Shown here in pieces: positions 38,986 through 46,994 of a stretch of 64,000 bases of DNA. Source of the stretch: Nitrospirillum iridis. Lineage in GTDB: Bacteria > Pseudomonadota > Alphaproteobacteria > Azospirillales > Azospirillaceae. Position 1 is the stretch's first letter. Each line of letters starts with the position of its first letter. Location of the stretch: assembly GCF_014205765.1 (NCBI RefSeq), contig NZ_JACIIZ010000008.1, forward strand, positions 124,001 through 188,000, given 5' to 3'. The notes below the pieces were generated by a model. That model was not told where the DNA came from. It worked only from the letters and a program-made list of their open reading frames with translations, and made no database searches. Both the position numbers and the translations under genes were made by a program.

Positions 38986-39333
38986 GGAATTTCAATTTTT
39001 CTAACCCGTAAAGCCCTATAGGCGCCAGGTGCGGGACTTTATGGATTTCTATTTCTAAGTTGCGCTGCCAATTTATAGGCCAACATTGGGCGCGTCATAA
39101 ATATGTCTAAATATATATTCCGATTGTTCGTCTTTGCTCGGAGATGTGGATCGCTCACGCCGTTGCGGGCCTGAACCGGGGCTGGTGAGCCAGGGGGCTT
39201 CCCTTAGGCACAACGCGAAGCCCTCCCTTCCGGAGGGGGGCAGCGGACCATACCGCACCCTATCCACCATCGGGTCGGACTGGTCACAATCCGCCCGGCG
39301 GGTCTGAGGAGGCCGACCGCCGTCGGCACCCCC
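38986..39333. other. Gap with an abrupt base-composition change
   Basis: No gene is accepted here. From 38986 to about 39120 the sequence is A/T-rich, continuous with the sulfotransferase gene's promoter side. From about 39130 it is again GC-rich. The GC-rich half holds imperfect hairpins (GGGCTTC / GAAGCCC and CCCTCC / GGAGGG, reverse strand) and two short overlapping open frames on the reverse strand without start signals. It may be a scar of insertion. Confidence 0.5.
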
Positions 39334-39546
39334 CTATTTCTTCTTGAACGCATCCCCGGCGAATGGTGTTTCACTCATCGGCGCTGCCCGTTCCTCGCTC
39401 TTGAGCGAGGCGGAATAGTTCGCCCGCCATTCCTTGTCGGTTTGGCCGGAGCGCTTGCGCGCCTTCGCCTTCTTGACACAGTCGGCGATCATCTGGTCCA
39501 AGGCGCTGGGCTTGGCCTGGGGAGCCGGCTTTTTAGGGGGGGGCAT
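39334..39546 (-). CDS. Small Lys-rich hypothetical protein, 70 aa
   Basis: A very basic N-terminal half (PPPKKPAPQAKP, then CVKKAKARKRSGQTDKEW) is followed by a neutral tail ending FKKK. GAGG lies four bases before the ATG. Codon use is like that of neighbouring genes. No family recognised; a small nucleic-acid-binding protein is possible but only inferred from charge. Confidence 0.55.
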   Translation of the reverse strand: MPPPKKPAPQAKPSALDQMIADCVKKAKARKRSGQTDKEWRANYSASLKSEERAAPMSETPFAGDAFKKK

Positions 39547-39640
39547 GGGGCCTCGCTGCTGGGATGTTTAATCTTACCCCAGCAAGGGGGCCAAGCGGTA
39601 GCACGACCATGGCGCGCCGACAGAGCGGCCCGCGCGAAGG

Positions 39641-39668
39641 CGCAATCGCTTTTGGGCGAGACGCTCTA
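39641..39668. repeat. Copy of the TAGAGC dispersed repeat
   Basis: Read on the reverse strand it begins TTAGAGC, then TCTCGCCCAAAAGCGATTG, matching the 13085-13112 copy through TAGAGC-NNN-TCGCCCAAA. It is a short, partial member that lacks the long hairpins. Confidence 0.72.
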
Positions 39669-39830
39669 AACGCAAGCCGGCAATAGCGCCCGGGCGGCGA
39701 GATCGTTCAACGGCGATGACGCGGGAAAACCCCGTCCATGAAGCCGGGCCGGGACTTTGTGTTTGGCACACTCCGAACATCGACATAGGCTTCGGCGAAG
39801 AAATGCGCGGAACGCGGAATAGGAGAAATC

Positions 39831-40265
39831 GTGACGGATCGGCCCCTCTCGTCGGCGGACACCACCCCCGACAGCGCCCCGGAGAGGCACGGCGCACGGC
39901 CCCCTGGGTTGGAACGCCCCATCCGCAACGTTTTCGTCTACGGCATGCTGATCGTGCCGCCCATCCAGACACTGTTCGAACACGAGCTGCGACGAATTCC
40001 CGGAACGCCGCCCGGCGACATCCCGCGGGTCAGCGCTTTTATCGGCGCCATCATCTATCTGATTCTGGTTGGGTTGGATCGGGAAATGATCCGACCAACC
40101 CTGAACAGGCTGGGACGGAATGTCTCCTTCCTCTGGGTATTGCTGACACCCGTGTATCTTTGGAAGCGGGCGACCTGCATCAACCAAGGACGCACCACCT
40201 TCTGGCTGTGGTGGCTCAGCCTCGGCCTGTCCGCCGTGCTGGACGCGCTGCTATCCCGCTTCTGA
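39831..40265 (+). CDS. Membrane protein, GTG start, 144 aa
   Basis: About 30 polar residues are followed by three hydrophobic helices (VFVYGMLIVPPIQTLF, VSAFIGAIIYLILVGL and FLWVLLTPVYLWKRA, possibly with a fourth in FWLWWLSLGLSAVLDAL). AGGAG lies five bases before the GTG, which decides the start. I do not recognise the family. It ends ten bases before the convergent DUF167 gene. Confidence 0.75.
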   Translation: MTDRPLSSADTTPDSAPERHGARPPGLERPIRNVFVYGMLIVPPIQTLFEHELRRIPGTPPGDIPRVSAFIGAIIYLILVGLDREMIRPTLNRLGRNVSFLWVLLTPVYLWKRATCINQGRTTFWLWWLSLGLSAVLDALLSRF

Positions 40266-40275
40266 CGGGAAGGGT

Positions 40276-40602
40276 TCAGTCTCCCCAGGAGGCGCGTATC
40301 GTCGCCAACAACACCTTGGTGTCCCCCGCCACCGCCACCACCTTGTTGCGGTCGGTCAGGCCGGCGACGATGGTCAGGGTGGATTTGGGCACGCGCCAGG
40401 TCTTGGACAGCAGCTTCAGCACGGCCTCATTGGCCTTGCCATCCTCCGGCACGGTGGTGACGGCCACCTTCAGCAGCTGGCGTCCCTCCGGCCCGTCCAT
40501 GGTTCCCAAGACGGCGTTGCGCGAGGCGCGCGGGGTGACACGCAGATGCACCCGCACACCACCCGCCACCGCCTCCACCGCCGGCTTGGCGTCGGGTCCC
40601 AT
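40276..40602 (-). CDS. DUF167 (YggU-like) protein
   Basis: 108 aa with the DUF167 pattern: GVRVHLRVTPRASRNAV, then LLKVAVTTVPEDGKANEAVLKLLSKTWRVPKSTLTIVAGLTDRNKVVAVAG. The family is small, widely conserved and uncharacterised. It lies four bases after the YggT gene, the pairing usually seen in proteobacteria, so the two are co-transcribed. Confidence 0.9.
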   Translation of the reverse strand: MGPDAKPAVEAVAGGVRVHLRVTPRASRNAVLGTMDGPEGRQLLKVAVTTVPEDGKANEAVLKLLSKTWRVPKSTLTIVAGLTDRNKVVAVAGDTKVLLATIRASWGD

Positions 40603-40606
40603 CGCC

Positions 40607-40915
40607 TTAATGGAACATCAGGGCGCTGGCCATGTAGTTGATGATCAAGCGCTCGATGGCCCAGATGATCAGCATCAGCACGATGAATGAGATGTCGACG
40701 CCGCCCAGGTTGGGCACGACGTTGCGGATGGGGCGCAGCACCGGTTCGGTCAGGCGGTAGGTGATGTCGATCAGGGTGGCGACGAAGCGGTTGCGGGTGT
40801 TGATCACCCCGAAGAACACCAGCCAGCTGAGGATGGCGCTGGCCATCAGCACATACCAGTAGAGGTTCAGAACCGTGAGCAGCAGTTCCAGGATGGTGCG
40901 GATCAAAGGATCCAT
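40607..40915 (-). CDS. YggT family membrane protein
   Basis: 102 aa with two hydrophobic regions (ILELLLTVLNLYWYVLMASAILSWLVFF and ISFIVLMLIIWAIERLII) around the conserved YRLTEPVLRPIRNVVPNLGGVD loop. This is the YGGT family, linked in other organisms to membrane or osmotic functions but without a defined activity. First gene of the pair with DUF167. Confidence 0.92.
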   Translation of the reverse strand: MDPLIRTILELLLTVLNLYWYVLMASAILSWLVFFGVINTRNRFVATLIDITYRLTEPVLRPIRNVVPNLGGVDISFIVLMLIIWAIERLIINYMASALMFH

Positions 40916-41169
40916 GGCGGTTCCGTCCCCAATGGTTTCAACGGCATGGCCGCCACCCTACGGGCGGCCCGCCCCCTTGTCCAGCCCGGGCCGGCGGTGG
41001 ACGCAGCAGCGGGGACCGAAGCGGTCCCATCGGGCCTGCCCAGCCCGGCTTTCCGCACAGACATTCCACCAAATCGGCAGAATGGGCGCTTGACATGCCC
41101 CCCGCCCCTGAGCATTATCCCGCCCACTTCAGGCGCCCCGGGGCAAGCCCCGCCGCCGGATTTGAGTGT

Positions 41170-41245
41170 GGGGCCGTAGCTCAGCTGGGAGAGCGACGCG
41201 TTCGCAATGCGTAGGTCGGGAGTTCGATCCTCCTCGGCTCCACCA
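41170..41245 (+). tRNA. tRNA-Ala (anticodon CGC)
   Basis: 76-nt cloverleaf. The acceptor stem GGGGCCG / CGGCTCC contains the G3-U70 pair that defines alanine. The D arm is GCTC-AGCTGGGA-GAGC. The anticodon stem ACGCG / TGCGT carries loop TTCGCAA, giving anticodon CGC. The T arm has GTTCGATCC, and the CCA end is encoded at 41243-41245. It reads GCG codons, which are frequent in this GC-rich genome. Confidence 0.97.
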
Positions 41246-41370
41246 AATCCCCTTCCAAGACAGTGACGCAGTGAGACAGGCGGGCCAGGTGGTTCGTCTT
41301 TTCGCATGTTCGGCCGGCCCCTGTTCGCCCGGCCACATGTTCGCCGGACGACCGCATCACGCGCACCAAG

Positions 41371-41400
41371 AAAAGCGGCGCGAGGTCACCCCCGCGCCGC
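41371..41400 (-). terminator. Terminator after pagL
   Basis: Reverse strand: the stem GCGGCGCG pairs with CGCGCCGC across a ten-base loop and is followed by TTTT. It begins about 30 bp after the stop codon of the PagL-like gene. Confidence 0.85.
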
Positions 41401-41431
41401 CATCCTCACACCGCCGCCCCCCAGAAGACTC

Positions 41432-42049
41432 TCAGAGGGCGAAGCTGTAGTAGGCCACAAGGTTGTTGGCGCCCGGGTTGACCGTGCGGGTGCGCGGCGT
41501 ACCGGGGATGGTGACGGTCTTGCCCAGTTCGGCGTTCGAGATGTGGCTGAGCGCGAAGGACAGGCGGTCGCCGTTGTTGAAGCGCCAGCCGGTTTCGATC
41601 TGGGTGCGGAACTCCAGCGGATAGCCCATGTCCTTGCCGTCGCCCTTGGCGTAGTAACCGGCGGCGGCGCTGGGGGTGATAAAGAAGTGGCCCCAGGTGA
41701 AATCGGCCTGCAGTCCGCCGTAGCCGTAAAAGCTGCCCTTGAACGTTTCGATCACGCCCACCAGCGGTTTCACAGCGAACCAGTCGTCCACCCGGACGAG
41801 CGACCAGCCGAAACGGTATTCGGCGGTGACGAACTGGCTGCGGTCGTGCGGCGTGTCGGCATCCACCTGGAAGAACGCCGGCGGGTCGATCCACGACTGG
41901 TCGTAGATGCCGACACCCACGGCCAGCAGATCGGGATCCCGGCCGGCGGCCAGCGCCGGGGCGGCGGCGCCCGCGCACGCCAGGGCCAACAGGGAAGTGG
42001 CGGCGCGCACGCCACGGCCGCGCAAGGCCTTGAGATAGGTCTTCGTCAT
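41432..42049 (-). CDS. pagL: Lipid A 3-O-deacylase (PagL family)
   Basis: 205-aa outer-membrane beta-barrel enzyme that removes the 3-O acyl chain of lipid A. A signal peptide (about 1-35, APALAA) is followed by alternating barrel strands with aromatic girdles. The catalytic His/Ser pair sits in SHISNAELG (His169, Ser171), with the C-terminal aromatic YYSFAL ending of an outer-membrane barrel. I start at 42049, with AGGA just upstream; the longer frame adds 17 non-signal residues. It is likely regulated alone, with its own terminator. Confidence 0.9.
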   Translation of the reverse strand: MTKTYLKALRGRGVRAATSLLALACAGAAAPALAAGRDPDLLAVGVGIYDQSWIDPPAFFQVDADTPHDRSQFVTAEYRFGWSLVRVDDWFAVKPLVGVIETFKGSFYGYGGLQADFTWGHFFITPSAAAGYYAKGDGKDMGYPLEFRTQIETGWRFNNGDRLSFALSHISNAELGKTVTIPGTPRTRTVNPGANNLVAYYSFAL

Positions 42050-42213
42050 GATCCTGCTTGGGAATGAAGGCGGAAGGAATTCCGCCTTTATGCAGAGCAA
42101 TCCGGCGGCAACTCAAGGGGAAACAGACAGAATTGCCCAAGGTGCGACGGCCAGCACCACCCGCCATCCCCCGGATGGACCATGGACCAATCGGCCTGGC
42201 GGCGTCCCGGGGG

Positions 42214-42903
42214 CTACTTCCGGGCCGGGTTCAACCGCCGTTCCGCCAGGTGCACGCCGCGGGTGATGACGAAGCTCATGCCCAGGTACACCGCGCCCGC
42301 CAGGCAGAAGACCTCGATGGGCTGGAAGGTGCGGGCGGCGATGGCCTTGGCCACGCCCGTCAGTTCCATCAGGGTGATGATGCTGGCCAGGGCGCTGCCC
42401 TGCAGCATCAGGATGATCTCATTGCCATAGGCTGGCAGCGCCTGGCGGAAGGCCTGCGGCAGGATGATGCGGCGGAACAGCAAGGCACCGTTCATGCCGC
42501 AGGCCCGTGCCGCCTCCACCTGGCCATGGGGGACGGCTTCGATGCCACCCCGCATGATCTCGGCCGTATAAGCGCCGGTGTTGAGGGTGAAGGCGATGAT
42601 GGCGCACCAGTAGGGTTCGCGCAGGAGGGGCCACAGCACGCTCTGACGCACGGCGTCGAACTGGCCCAAGCCGTAATAGATCAGGAAAATCTGGACCAGC
42701 AGCGGCGTGGAGCGGAAGACGTGGATGTAACCGCGCGCGGCCCAGGATACCGGCGTCAGGTGCGACAGGCGCAGGACGGCCACCAGCGTGGCCAGCACCA
42801 GGCCCAACAGCAGCGACAGGGCCACCAACTGCACCGTGAGCCAAGTGCCGCTAACGAACTGCGGCAAGGCGGCCATCAAGGCGGAGAGGAGGGGAGAGTT
42901 CAT
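42214..42903 (-). CDS. Polar amino-acid ABC transporter permease (HisM-like)
   Basis: 229-aa inner-membrane permease. The MetI-type fold shows LTVQLVALSLLLGLVLATL, the ABC-contacting loop EAARACGMNGALLFRRIILPQAFRQALP (EAA motif) and FRSTPLLVQIFLIYY. Its start overlaps the preceding permease stop (ATGA). With the HisQ-like permease, the binding protein and the ATPase encoded upstream it makes a complete basic/polar amino-acid importer. Confidence 0.94.
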   Translation of the reverse strand: MNSPLLSALMAALPQFVSGTWLTVQLVALSLLLGLVLATLVAVLRLSHLTPVSWAARGYIHVFRSTPLLVQIFLIYYGLGQFDAVRQSVLWPLLREPYWCAIIAFTLNTGAYTAEIMRGGIEAVPHGQVEAARACGMNGALLFRRIILPQAFRQALPAYGNEIILMLQGSALASIITLMELTGVAKAIAARTFQPIEVFCLAGAVYLGMSFVITRGVHLAERRLNPARK

Positions 42904-43610
42904 CGGGCGGCCCTCCGCACGCCGCGTCCGGCCCAAACCTCGGCCCGGGCGAACAGCCGCCCCGACAGGCCGGCGAGCCCCAGATACAGCAGGCCGGCGG
43001 TGGTGAAAAACAGGAAAGGCTGGCGGGTGGCGCCCTGGGCCAGATAGGCCACGCGCATCAGCTCCACCAGGGCCACCACGGATACCAGCGAGGTGTCCTT
43101 CAGGGTCAGCTGCCAGACATTGCCCAGGCCCGGCAGGGCATAACGCAGGGTCTGGGGCAGCAGGACCCGGCGGAAGGTCAGCCAGCGGCCCATGCCCAGG
43201 GCCTTGGCGGCCTCGACCTGGCCATGGGGTACCGCCAGGGCGCCGCCGCGCAGCACCTCCGCCGAATAGGCACCTGAGACGGTGCCCACCGCCAGGATGC
43301 CCACCGGCAGGGCCGACAGCTCCACCGGCCCGTTGAAGCCCAACAGGGTGGCGACCCAGGTGGCGGCACTGTTGCCGCCGAAGAACAGCAAATAGATGAC
43401 CAGAAGCGAAGGCACGCCGCGCACGATGGTGGTGTAGACGTCCGCGGCCACGCGCCCGCCCCGATGGCCGGACAGCTTCAACGTCGCCGCCATGCCGCCC
43501 AGGAGCAGCCCCCACAGATAGGCCGAGACCGCCACCAGCACGGTCATCCCCATGCCCTGCAGCAGTTGCAAACCCCAGCCCCGCCCTCCAAAGCCCAACA
43601 GGTCGAGCAT
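42900..43610 (-). CDS. Polar amino-acid ABC transporter permease (HisQ-like)
   Basis: 236-aa permease with MTVLVAVSAYLWGLLLGGMAATLKL, the conserved IVRGVPSLLVIYLLFF segment and the EAA-type loop VEAAKALGMGRWLTFRRVLLPQTLRYALP. The ribosome site GAGGG lies six bases before the ATG and is formed by the 3' tail of structured repeat copy C, so the repeat may set this gene's translation. It overlaps the HisM-like gene by four bases. Confidence 0.94.
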   Translation of the reverse strand: MLDLLGFGGRGWGLQLLQGMGMTVLVAVSAYLWGLLLGGMAATLKLSGHRGGRVAADVYTTIVRGVPSLLVIYLLFFGGNSAATWVATLLGFNGPVELSALPVGILAVGTVSGAYSAEVLRGGALAVPHGQVEAAKALGMGRWLTFRRVLLPQTLRYALPGLGNVWQLTLKDTSLVSVVALVELMRVAYLAQGATRQPFLFFTTAGLLYLGLAGLSGRLFARAEVWAGRGVRRAAR

Positions 43611-43616
43611 TACAGT

Positions 43617-43710
43617 CCCTCAAACGCCGGCGGCGCATCCGCGCCTTGGCTTGTCCTCGATTTCCAGTCCACCACGTTCCCCGGAAATCTCCGGCGGCCC
43701 CGTCGGTGCC
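43617..43710 (-). repeat. Structured intergenic repeat, copy C (inside an operon)
   Basis: Read on the reverse strand: P1 GGCACC-GAC-GGGGCC (one A-G mismatch), P0 CGCCGG (43691-43696) with CCGGCG, P2 GATTTCC with GGAAATC, AAGCCAAG, and P3 GGCGC-GGAT-GCGCC, ending GTTTGAGGGAC. P3 differs from copies A and B by paired changes. It lies between the binding-protein gene and the first permease gene, in the direction of transcription. Its tail provides the permease ribosome site. Confidence 0.85.
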
Positions 43711-43760
43711 TGGTCGCTACGCTCCAAAACAAAGCCTTAAGCGCCTGAAGGAACACCCGA

Positions 43761-44648
43761 CTACTTGGCCGACGCGTCGAAGTGGAACCACTGCTCCGCC
43801 AGCTTCTTCATGGTGCCGTCTTCCTTGGCGGCGGTGATGGCGTTGTTCAGCGCGTCCAGCAGGCGGCCATCGTCCTTGCGCAGCGCGGCGGCGATGCCGG
43901 GGCCCAGCAGGCCGCCGGTGATGCCGGGGCCGAAGGTGGCGGCGTTCTGCCCATCCGTCCCCTCCAGGAAAGGCTGCCACCCCGTCATGTCGGCGAGGCC
44001 GGCGTCGACGCGGCCGGTGGCCAAATCCAGCGACAGGTTCTGCAGGGTGTCGTAGCGGCGGATGGTGACCGTGTCGCCCAGATAGGTGTCCAGGAAGTTG
44101 GCGTGGATGGTCGCGACCTGAACCCCCACCGTCTTGCCCTTCAGCGCCGCCTTCAGCTTGTCCAGCGCCTGGGTCGAGGCCTCATCCAGGTTGGCGAGGT
44201 CCAGGCGCTGCAGCCCGAAGTCGATCTTGGTGAGCGGGCTGTCCTTCGGCGCCACGAAATAGGCGGGGGTCAGGACATAGGGCACGGTGAAGTCCACCGC
44301 CTGGCGGCGTTCGTCCGTGGCCGACATGCCGGCCAGGATGACGTCATACTTGCCGGCCTGCAGGCCGGGGATGATGCCATCCCAGGCCTGGGCCGCGATC
44401 TCGCACGTCACGCCCATGCGCCGGCACAGATCCTTGGCCAGGTCGATCTCAAAGCCCTTCAGGGTGCCGTCGGGCTCCGCCACGTTGAAGGGGGGATAGG
44501 CCCCCTCGGTCGCCACGCGCAGGGGATTGGGCACCCCACGGTCCGTCATGGCGGGCGCGCCCACGCCGGACGGCGTGCGGTGCATCGCCAGGTACGCCCC
44601 ACCGGCGACCACCGCCACGGCGATAAGGCCCAAGACCAGCTTCTTCAT
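43761..44648 (-). CDS. Amino-acid ABC transporter substrate-binding protein
   Basis: 295-aa periplasmic protein of the SBP_bac_3 family. An N-terminal signal/anchor helix (about 3-22) is followed by LRVATEGAYPPFNVAEPDGTLKGFEIDLAKDLCRRMG and AQAWDGIIPGLQAGKYDVILAGMSATDERRQAVDFTVPYV, which form the polar amino-acid pocket. AGGGGG lies four bases before the ATG. The Ala/Lys-rich N-terminus lacks a lipobox. First the ATPase gene, then this gene, then the permeases are read leftward as one unit. Confidence 0.95.
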   Translation of the reverse strand: MKKLVLGLIAVAVVAGGAYLAMHRTPSGVGAPAMTDRGVPNPLRVATEGAYPPFNVAEPDGTLKGFEIDLAKDLCRRMGVTCEIAAQAWDGIIPGLQAGKYDVILAGMSATDERRQAVDFTVPYVLTPAYFVAPKDSPLTKIDFGLQRLDLANLDEASTQALDKLKAALKGKTVGVQVATIHANFLDTYLGDTVTIRRYDTLQNLSLDLATGRVDAGLADMTGWQPFLEGTDGQNAATFGPGITGGLLGPGIAAALRKDDGRLLDALNNAITAAKEDGTMKKLAEQWFHFDASAK

Positions 44649-44734
44649 GAAACCCCCTAAGAAACCAATGACGGGACGGTCCGCATCAACACCCGGTGTC
44701 CGATCGGCCGCCGCTCTTTGTTGTCCAATATGCC

Positions 44735-45535
44735 TTAAGCGCGCCGGGCCAGGAATTGCCGGCAGCGTTCGCTGCGGGGGTTGCCAAACACCTCGTCGGG
44801 CGTCCCCTCCTCTTCCACCCGTCCCTGGTGCAGGAACAGGACATGGGAGGAGACGTCGCGGGCGAAGGCCATCTCGTGCGTCACGATCAGCATGGTGGCG
44901 CCCTCGTCGGCCAATTGACGGATGACGCGCAGCACCTCGCCCACCAGTTCCGGATCCAGCGCCGACGTCGGCTCGTCGAACAGCATGACGCGGGGCTGCA
45001 TCGCCATCATGCGGGCGATGGCGGCGCGCTGCTGCTGCCCGCCCGACAGCTGGCTGGGATAATAATCCTGGCGCTGGCTGAGGCCCACCTTGTCCAGCAA
45101 GGCCTTGGCCCGGTCCACCGCCTCGGGCCTGGGCACGCCCAGGACGTGGACCGGCGCCTCGATGACATTCTCCAGCACGGTCATGTGGGTCCACAGGTTG
45201 AACCCTTGAAACACCATGCCCAGGCGCTGGCGGATGCGATCGACCTGCCGGCGGTCGGCGGGCACCGCCTGACCGCGGCGGTCGCGGCCCATGCGGATCA
45301 GTTCGCCATTGACCCAGACCTGGCCCTCATCCGGTGTCTCCAGCAGGTTGATGCAGCGCAACAGCGTGCTTTTGCCCGACCCGGATGACCCGATGAGGGA
45401 GATGACGTCGCCGTCCCGCGCCGTCAGGGAGACGCCCTTCAGCACCTCCGTCTCGCCGAACCGCTTATGCAAATCCCGAACGAGGATGGCCGTGTTGGCC
45501 TGATCGTCCACAGCGACAGCCGGCGATTGCGTCAT
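44735..45535 (-). CDS. Amino-acid ABC transporter ATP-binding protein
   Basis: 266-aa ATPase that powers the importer. Walker [10 protein letters not shown], the Q loop in [18 protein letters not shown], signature [15 protein letters not shown] and Walker [15 protein letters not shown] are intact, with the H loop in IVTHEM. The HisP/GlnQ-type spacing and the [13 protein letters not shown] tail place it in the polar amino-acid class. I start at 45535 (GGGG upstream); 45562 is possible. It leads the four-gene operon. Confidence 0.95.
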   Translation of the reverse strand: MTQSPAVAVDDQANTAILVRDLHKRFGETEVLKGVSLTARDGDVISLIGSSGSGKSTLLRCINLLETPDEGQVWVNGELIRMGRDRRGQAVPADRRQVDRIRQRLGMVFQGFNLWTHMTVLENVIEAPVHVLGVPRPEAVDRAKALLDKVGLSQRQDYYPSQLSGGQQQRAAIARMMAMQPRVMLFDEPTSALDPELVGEVLRVIRQLADEGATMLIVTHEMAFARDVSSHVLFLHQGRVEEEGTPDEVFGNPRSERCRQFLARRA

Positions 45536-45811
45536 AGGACCCCGAAATTCGTCCGGACCCATCCGGACCTTGAAAAACGCATCCCGGTGGGCGCGGCGCT
45601 GCACCGCGCGCCCACCGGGACATCAATGATGGGGGGGCCGCCTTGCAGGCAAACCCCGAAGCCGGCAAAACTACCGTGCGGCGCCCGGTACGGAAAGAGG
45701 TTTCCTGTTCCTGCCGCAAGGCTGGCATCCCGATCCACCGGCGGCGATGCAGCCTTCGCCAAACGTGATAGGGTGGCATCGAAGCGCCATCATCAGGTTC
45801 GTCCCTCGCCC

Positions 45812-46783
45812 ATGAGCACCGGCATCCAGCCCGCCGCCAACCGCAGCACCCACTTCCTGTTCGACCACAAGGTCTTCACGGTGGAGGGCTGCCGCTTCAT
45901 CCTGTCCAAGGGCAACGATGAGCCCGTGATGTGCATGAAGCTGGGCAAGCTGGACGTCGAGGTGCCCATCGAAAAGCTGTGCACCGAGTTCGGCATCCAG
46001 CCCAAATCCTTTGACGGGCAATTGCTGACCATGGCGGCGAAGGGCCTGCAGTACGTCCGCGAAATCCGCCCGGGCGACACCATCCCCAATGAGCTGATCG
46101 ACGGCACCGCCAGCTGGCGGGTGGACGACCGTCATTACAACGTGGCCCGCGGCCGGCTGACGGTGCAGCTGGTCACCTGGCTGACGGGTGGCGAGACGGT
46201 GGTGTCCAGTCCCGAACAGTTGGAACAGCTGGTCGAGGATCCCAACATAAAGGCCCGTGTCCACGAAGCCTTCCGCATGATCGCCAACCGGCTGGCGTTG
46301 AGTGGCGACCCGGACGAGGAGCTTGGCCTGCGCATCGACATGCTGGCCAAGGAACTGTCCTATATCGAGGCGTTGCGGGAGCGGGCCCAGACCCTGCACA
46401 CCATCCGCCAGGGCCTGGAGACGGCCCACCGCATCTACAAGGCGGAGCGCATCGTCAAGGAAGAGATCGTGCGCATGCAGACCCTGTCGCTGCCACCGAT
46501 CACCGACCTGGAAGCCAGATTCGCCCAGGTGGACGCGCAGACCGGGGAAATCCTGGCCATGCTGAAGAAGTTCGACCAGAACATTAGCTATATCCGGGAG
46601 ATGCGCGACGATTTGCACCAGTCGCTGCTGCCCTGGGACGAGGTGCTGGACGGCTGGAAGAGCGTGGTCGTGGAAAAGAGCCCGCAGCTGGAGGCGCTGA
46701 TGAAGCGCACCTACCACTTCCTGGCCAAACGCTACAGCCAGGCGACCCAGTGGCGCCTGGCCAACCGGCCGGCGCCAAGGTAG
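45812..46783 (+). CDS. Conserved coiled-coil protein of unknown function
   Basis: 323 aa, soluble. The N-terminal part (about 10-140) is a mixed alpha/beta region (KVFTVEGCRFILSKGNDEPVMCMKLGKLDVEVPIEKLCTEF, then SWRVDDRHYNVARGRLTVQLVTWL). The C-terminal part (about 165-300) is strongly helical with heptad-like stretches (LSYIEALRERAQTLHTIRQGLE and VKEEIVRMQTLSL), likely coiled coils. It is divergent from the transporter and converges on the feo operon. The length and absence of degradation argue for a conserved function, which I cannot name. Confidence 0.75.
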   Translation: MSTGIQPAANRSTHFLFDHKVFTVEGCRFILSKGNDEPVMCMKLGKLDVEVPIEKLCTEFGIQPKSFDGQLLTMAAKGLQYVREIRPGDTIPNELIDGTASWRVDDRHYNVARGRLTVQLVTWLTGGETVVSSPEQLEQLVEDPNIKARVHEAFRMIANRLALSGDPDEELGLRIDMLAKELSYIEALRERAQTLHTIRQGLETAHRIYKAERIVKEEIVRMQTLSLPPITDLEARFAQVDAQTGEILAMLKKFDQNISYIREMRDDLHQSLLPWDEVLDGWKSVVVEKSPQLEALMKRTYHFLAKRYSQATQWRLANRPAPR

Positions 46784-46832
46784 CGGCTTTTCACGTCAAC
46801 CGGGGGCACCCGCTGCGGGATACGGTTGCGCC

Positions 46833-46982
46833 TCAGCCGCCGCAGTTGCAGTTGTCGCTGCCGCACGGGCCCGGGGCCTTGCCGGCCGCCACCCGACGGC
46901 GGCGCACGATGCGCATCACGCTGGGGCGCAGCACCCAGGCCAGCGCCGCCACCACCACCAGACCGACGATGACCTGCTGCAT
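46833..46982 (-). CDS. FeoB-associated Cys-rich membrane protein (49 aa)
   Basis: A hydrophobic helix (VIVGLVVVAALAWVL) is followed by a basic stretch (RIVRRRR) and a C-terminal cysteine cluster: PCGSDNCNCGG. This is the profile of the small FeoB-associated Cys-rich proteins, which act as or with FeoC-like accessories. It starts 12 bases after the feoB stop, with GGGGAC six bases before the ATG. It is shorter than usual gene-calling limits. The three cysteines could bind iron, which is inference. Confidence 0.82.
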   Translation of the reverse strand: MQQVIVGLVVVAALAWVLRPSVMRIVRRRRVAAGKAPGPCGSDNCNCGG

Positions 46983-46994
46983 CCTATCGTCCCC

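Noticed and set aside
39073-39270. 65-codon reverse-strand frame in the composition boundary
   Set aside because: It has no ribosome site, and a second overlapping frame of equal quality exists; it crosses the GC-rich to A/T-rich junction and looks non-coding.
38986-39333. Insertion sequence next to the sulfotransferase
   Set aside because: No transposase frame, terminal inverted repeat or target duplication could be found; only the base-composition change supports transfer.
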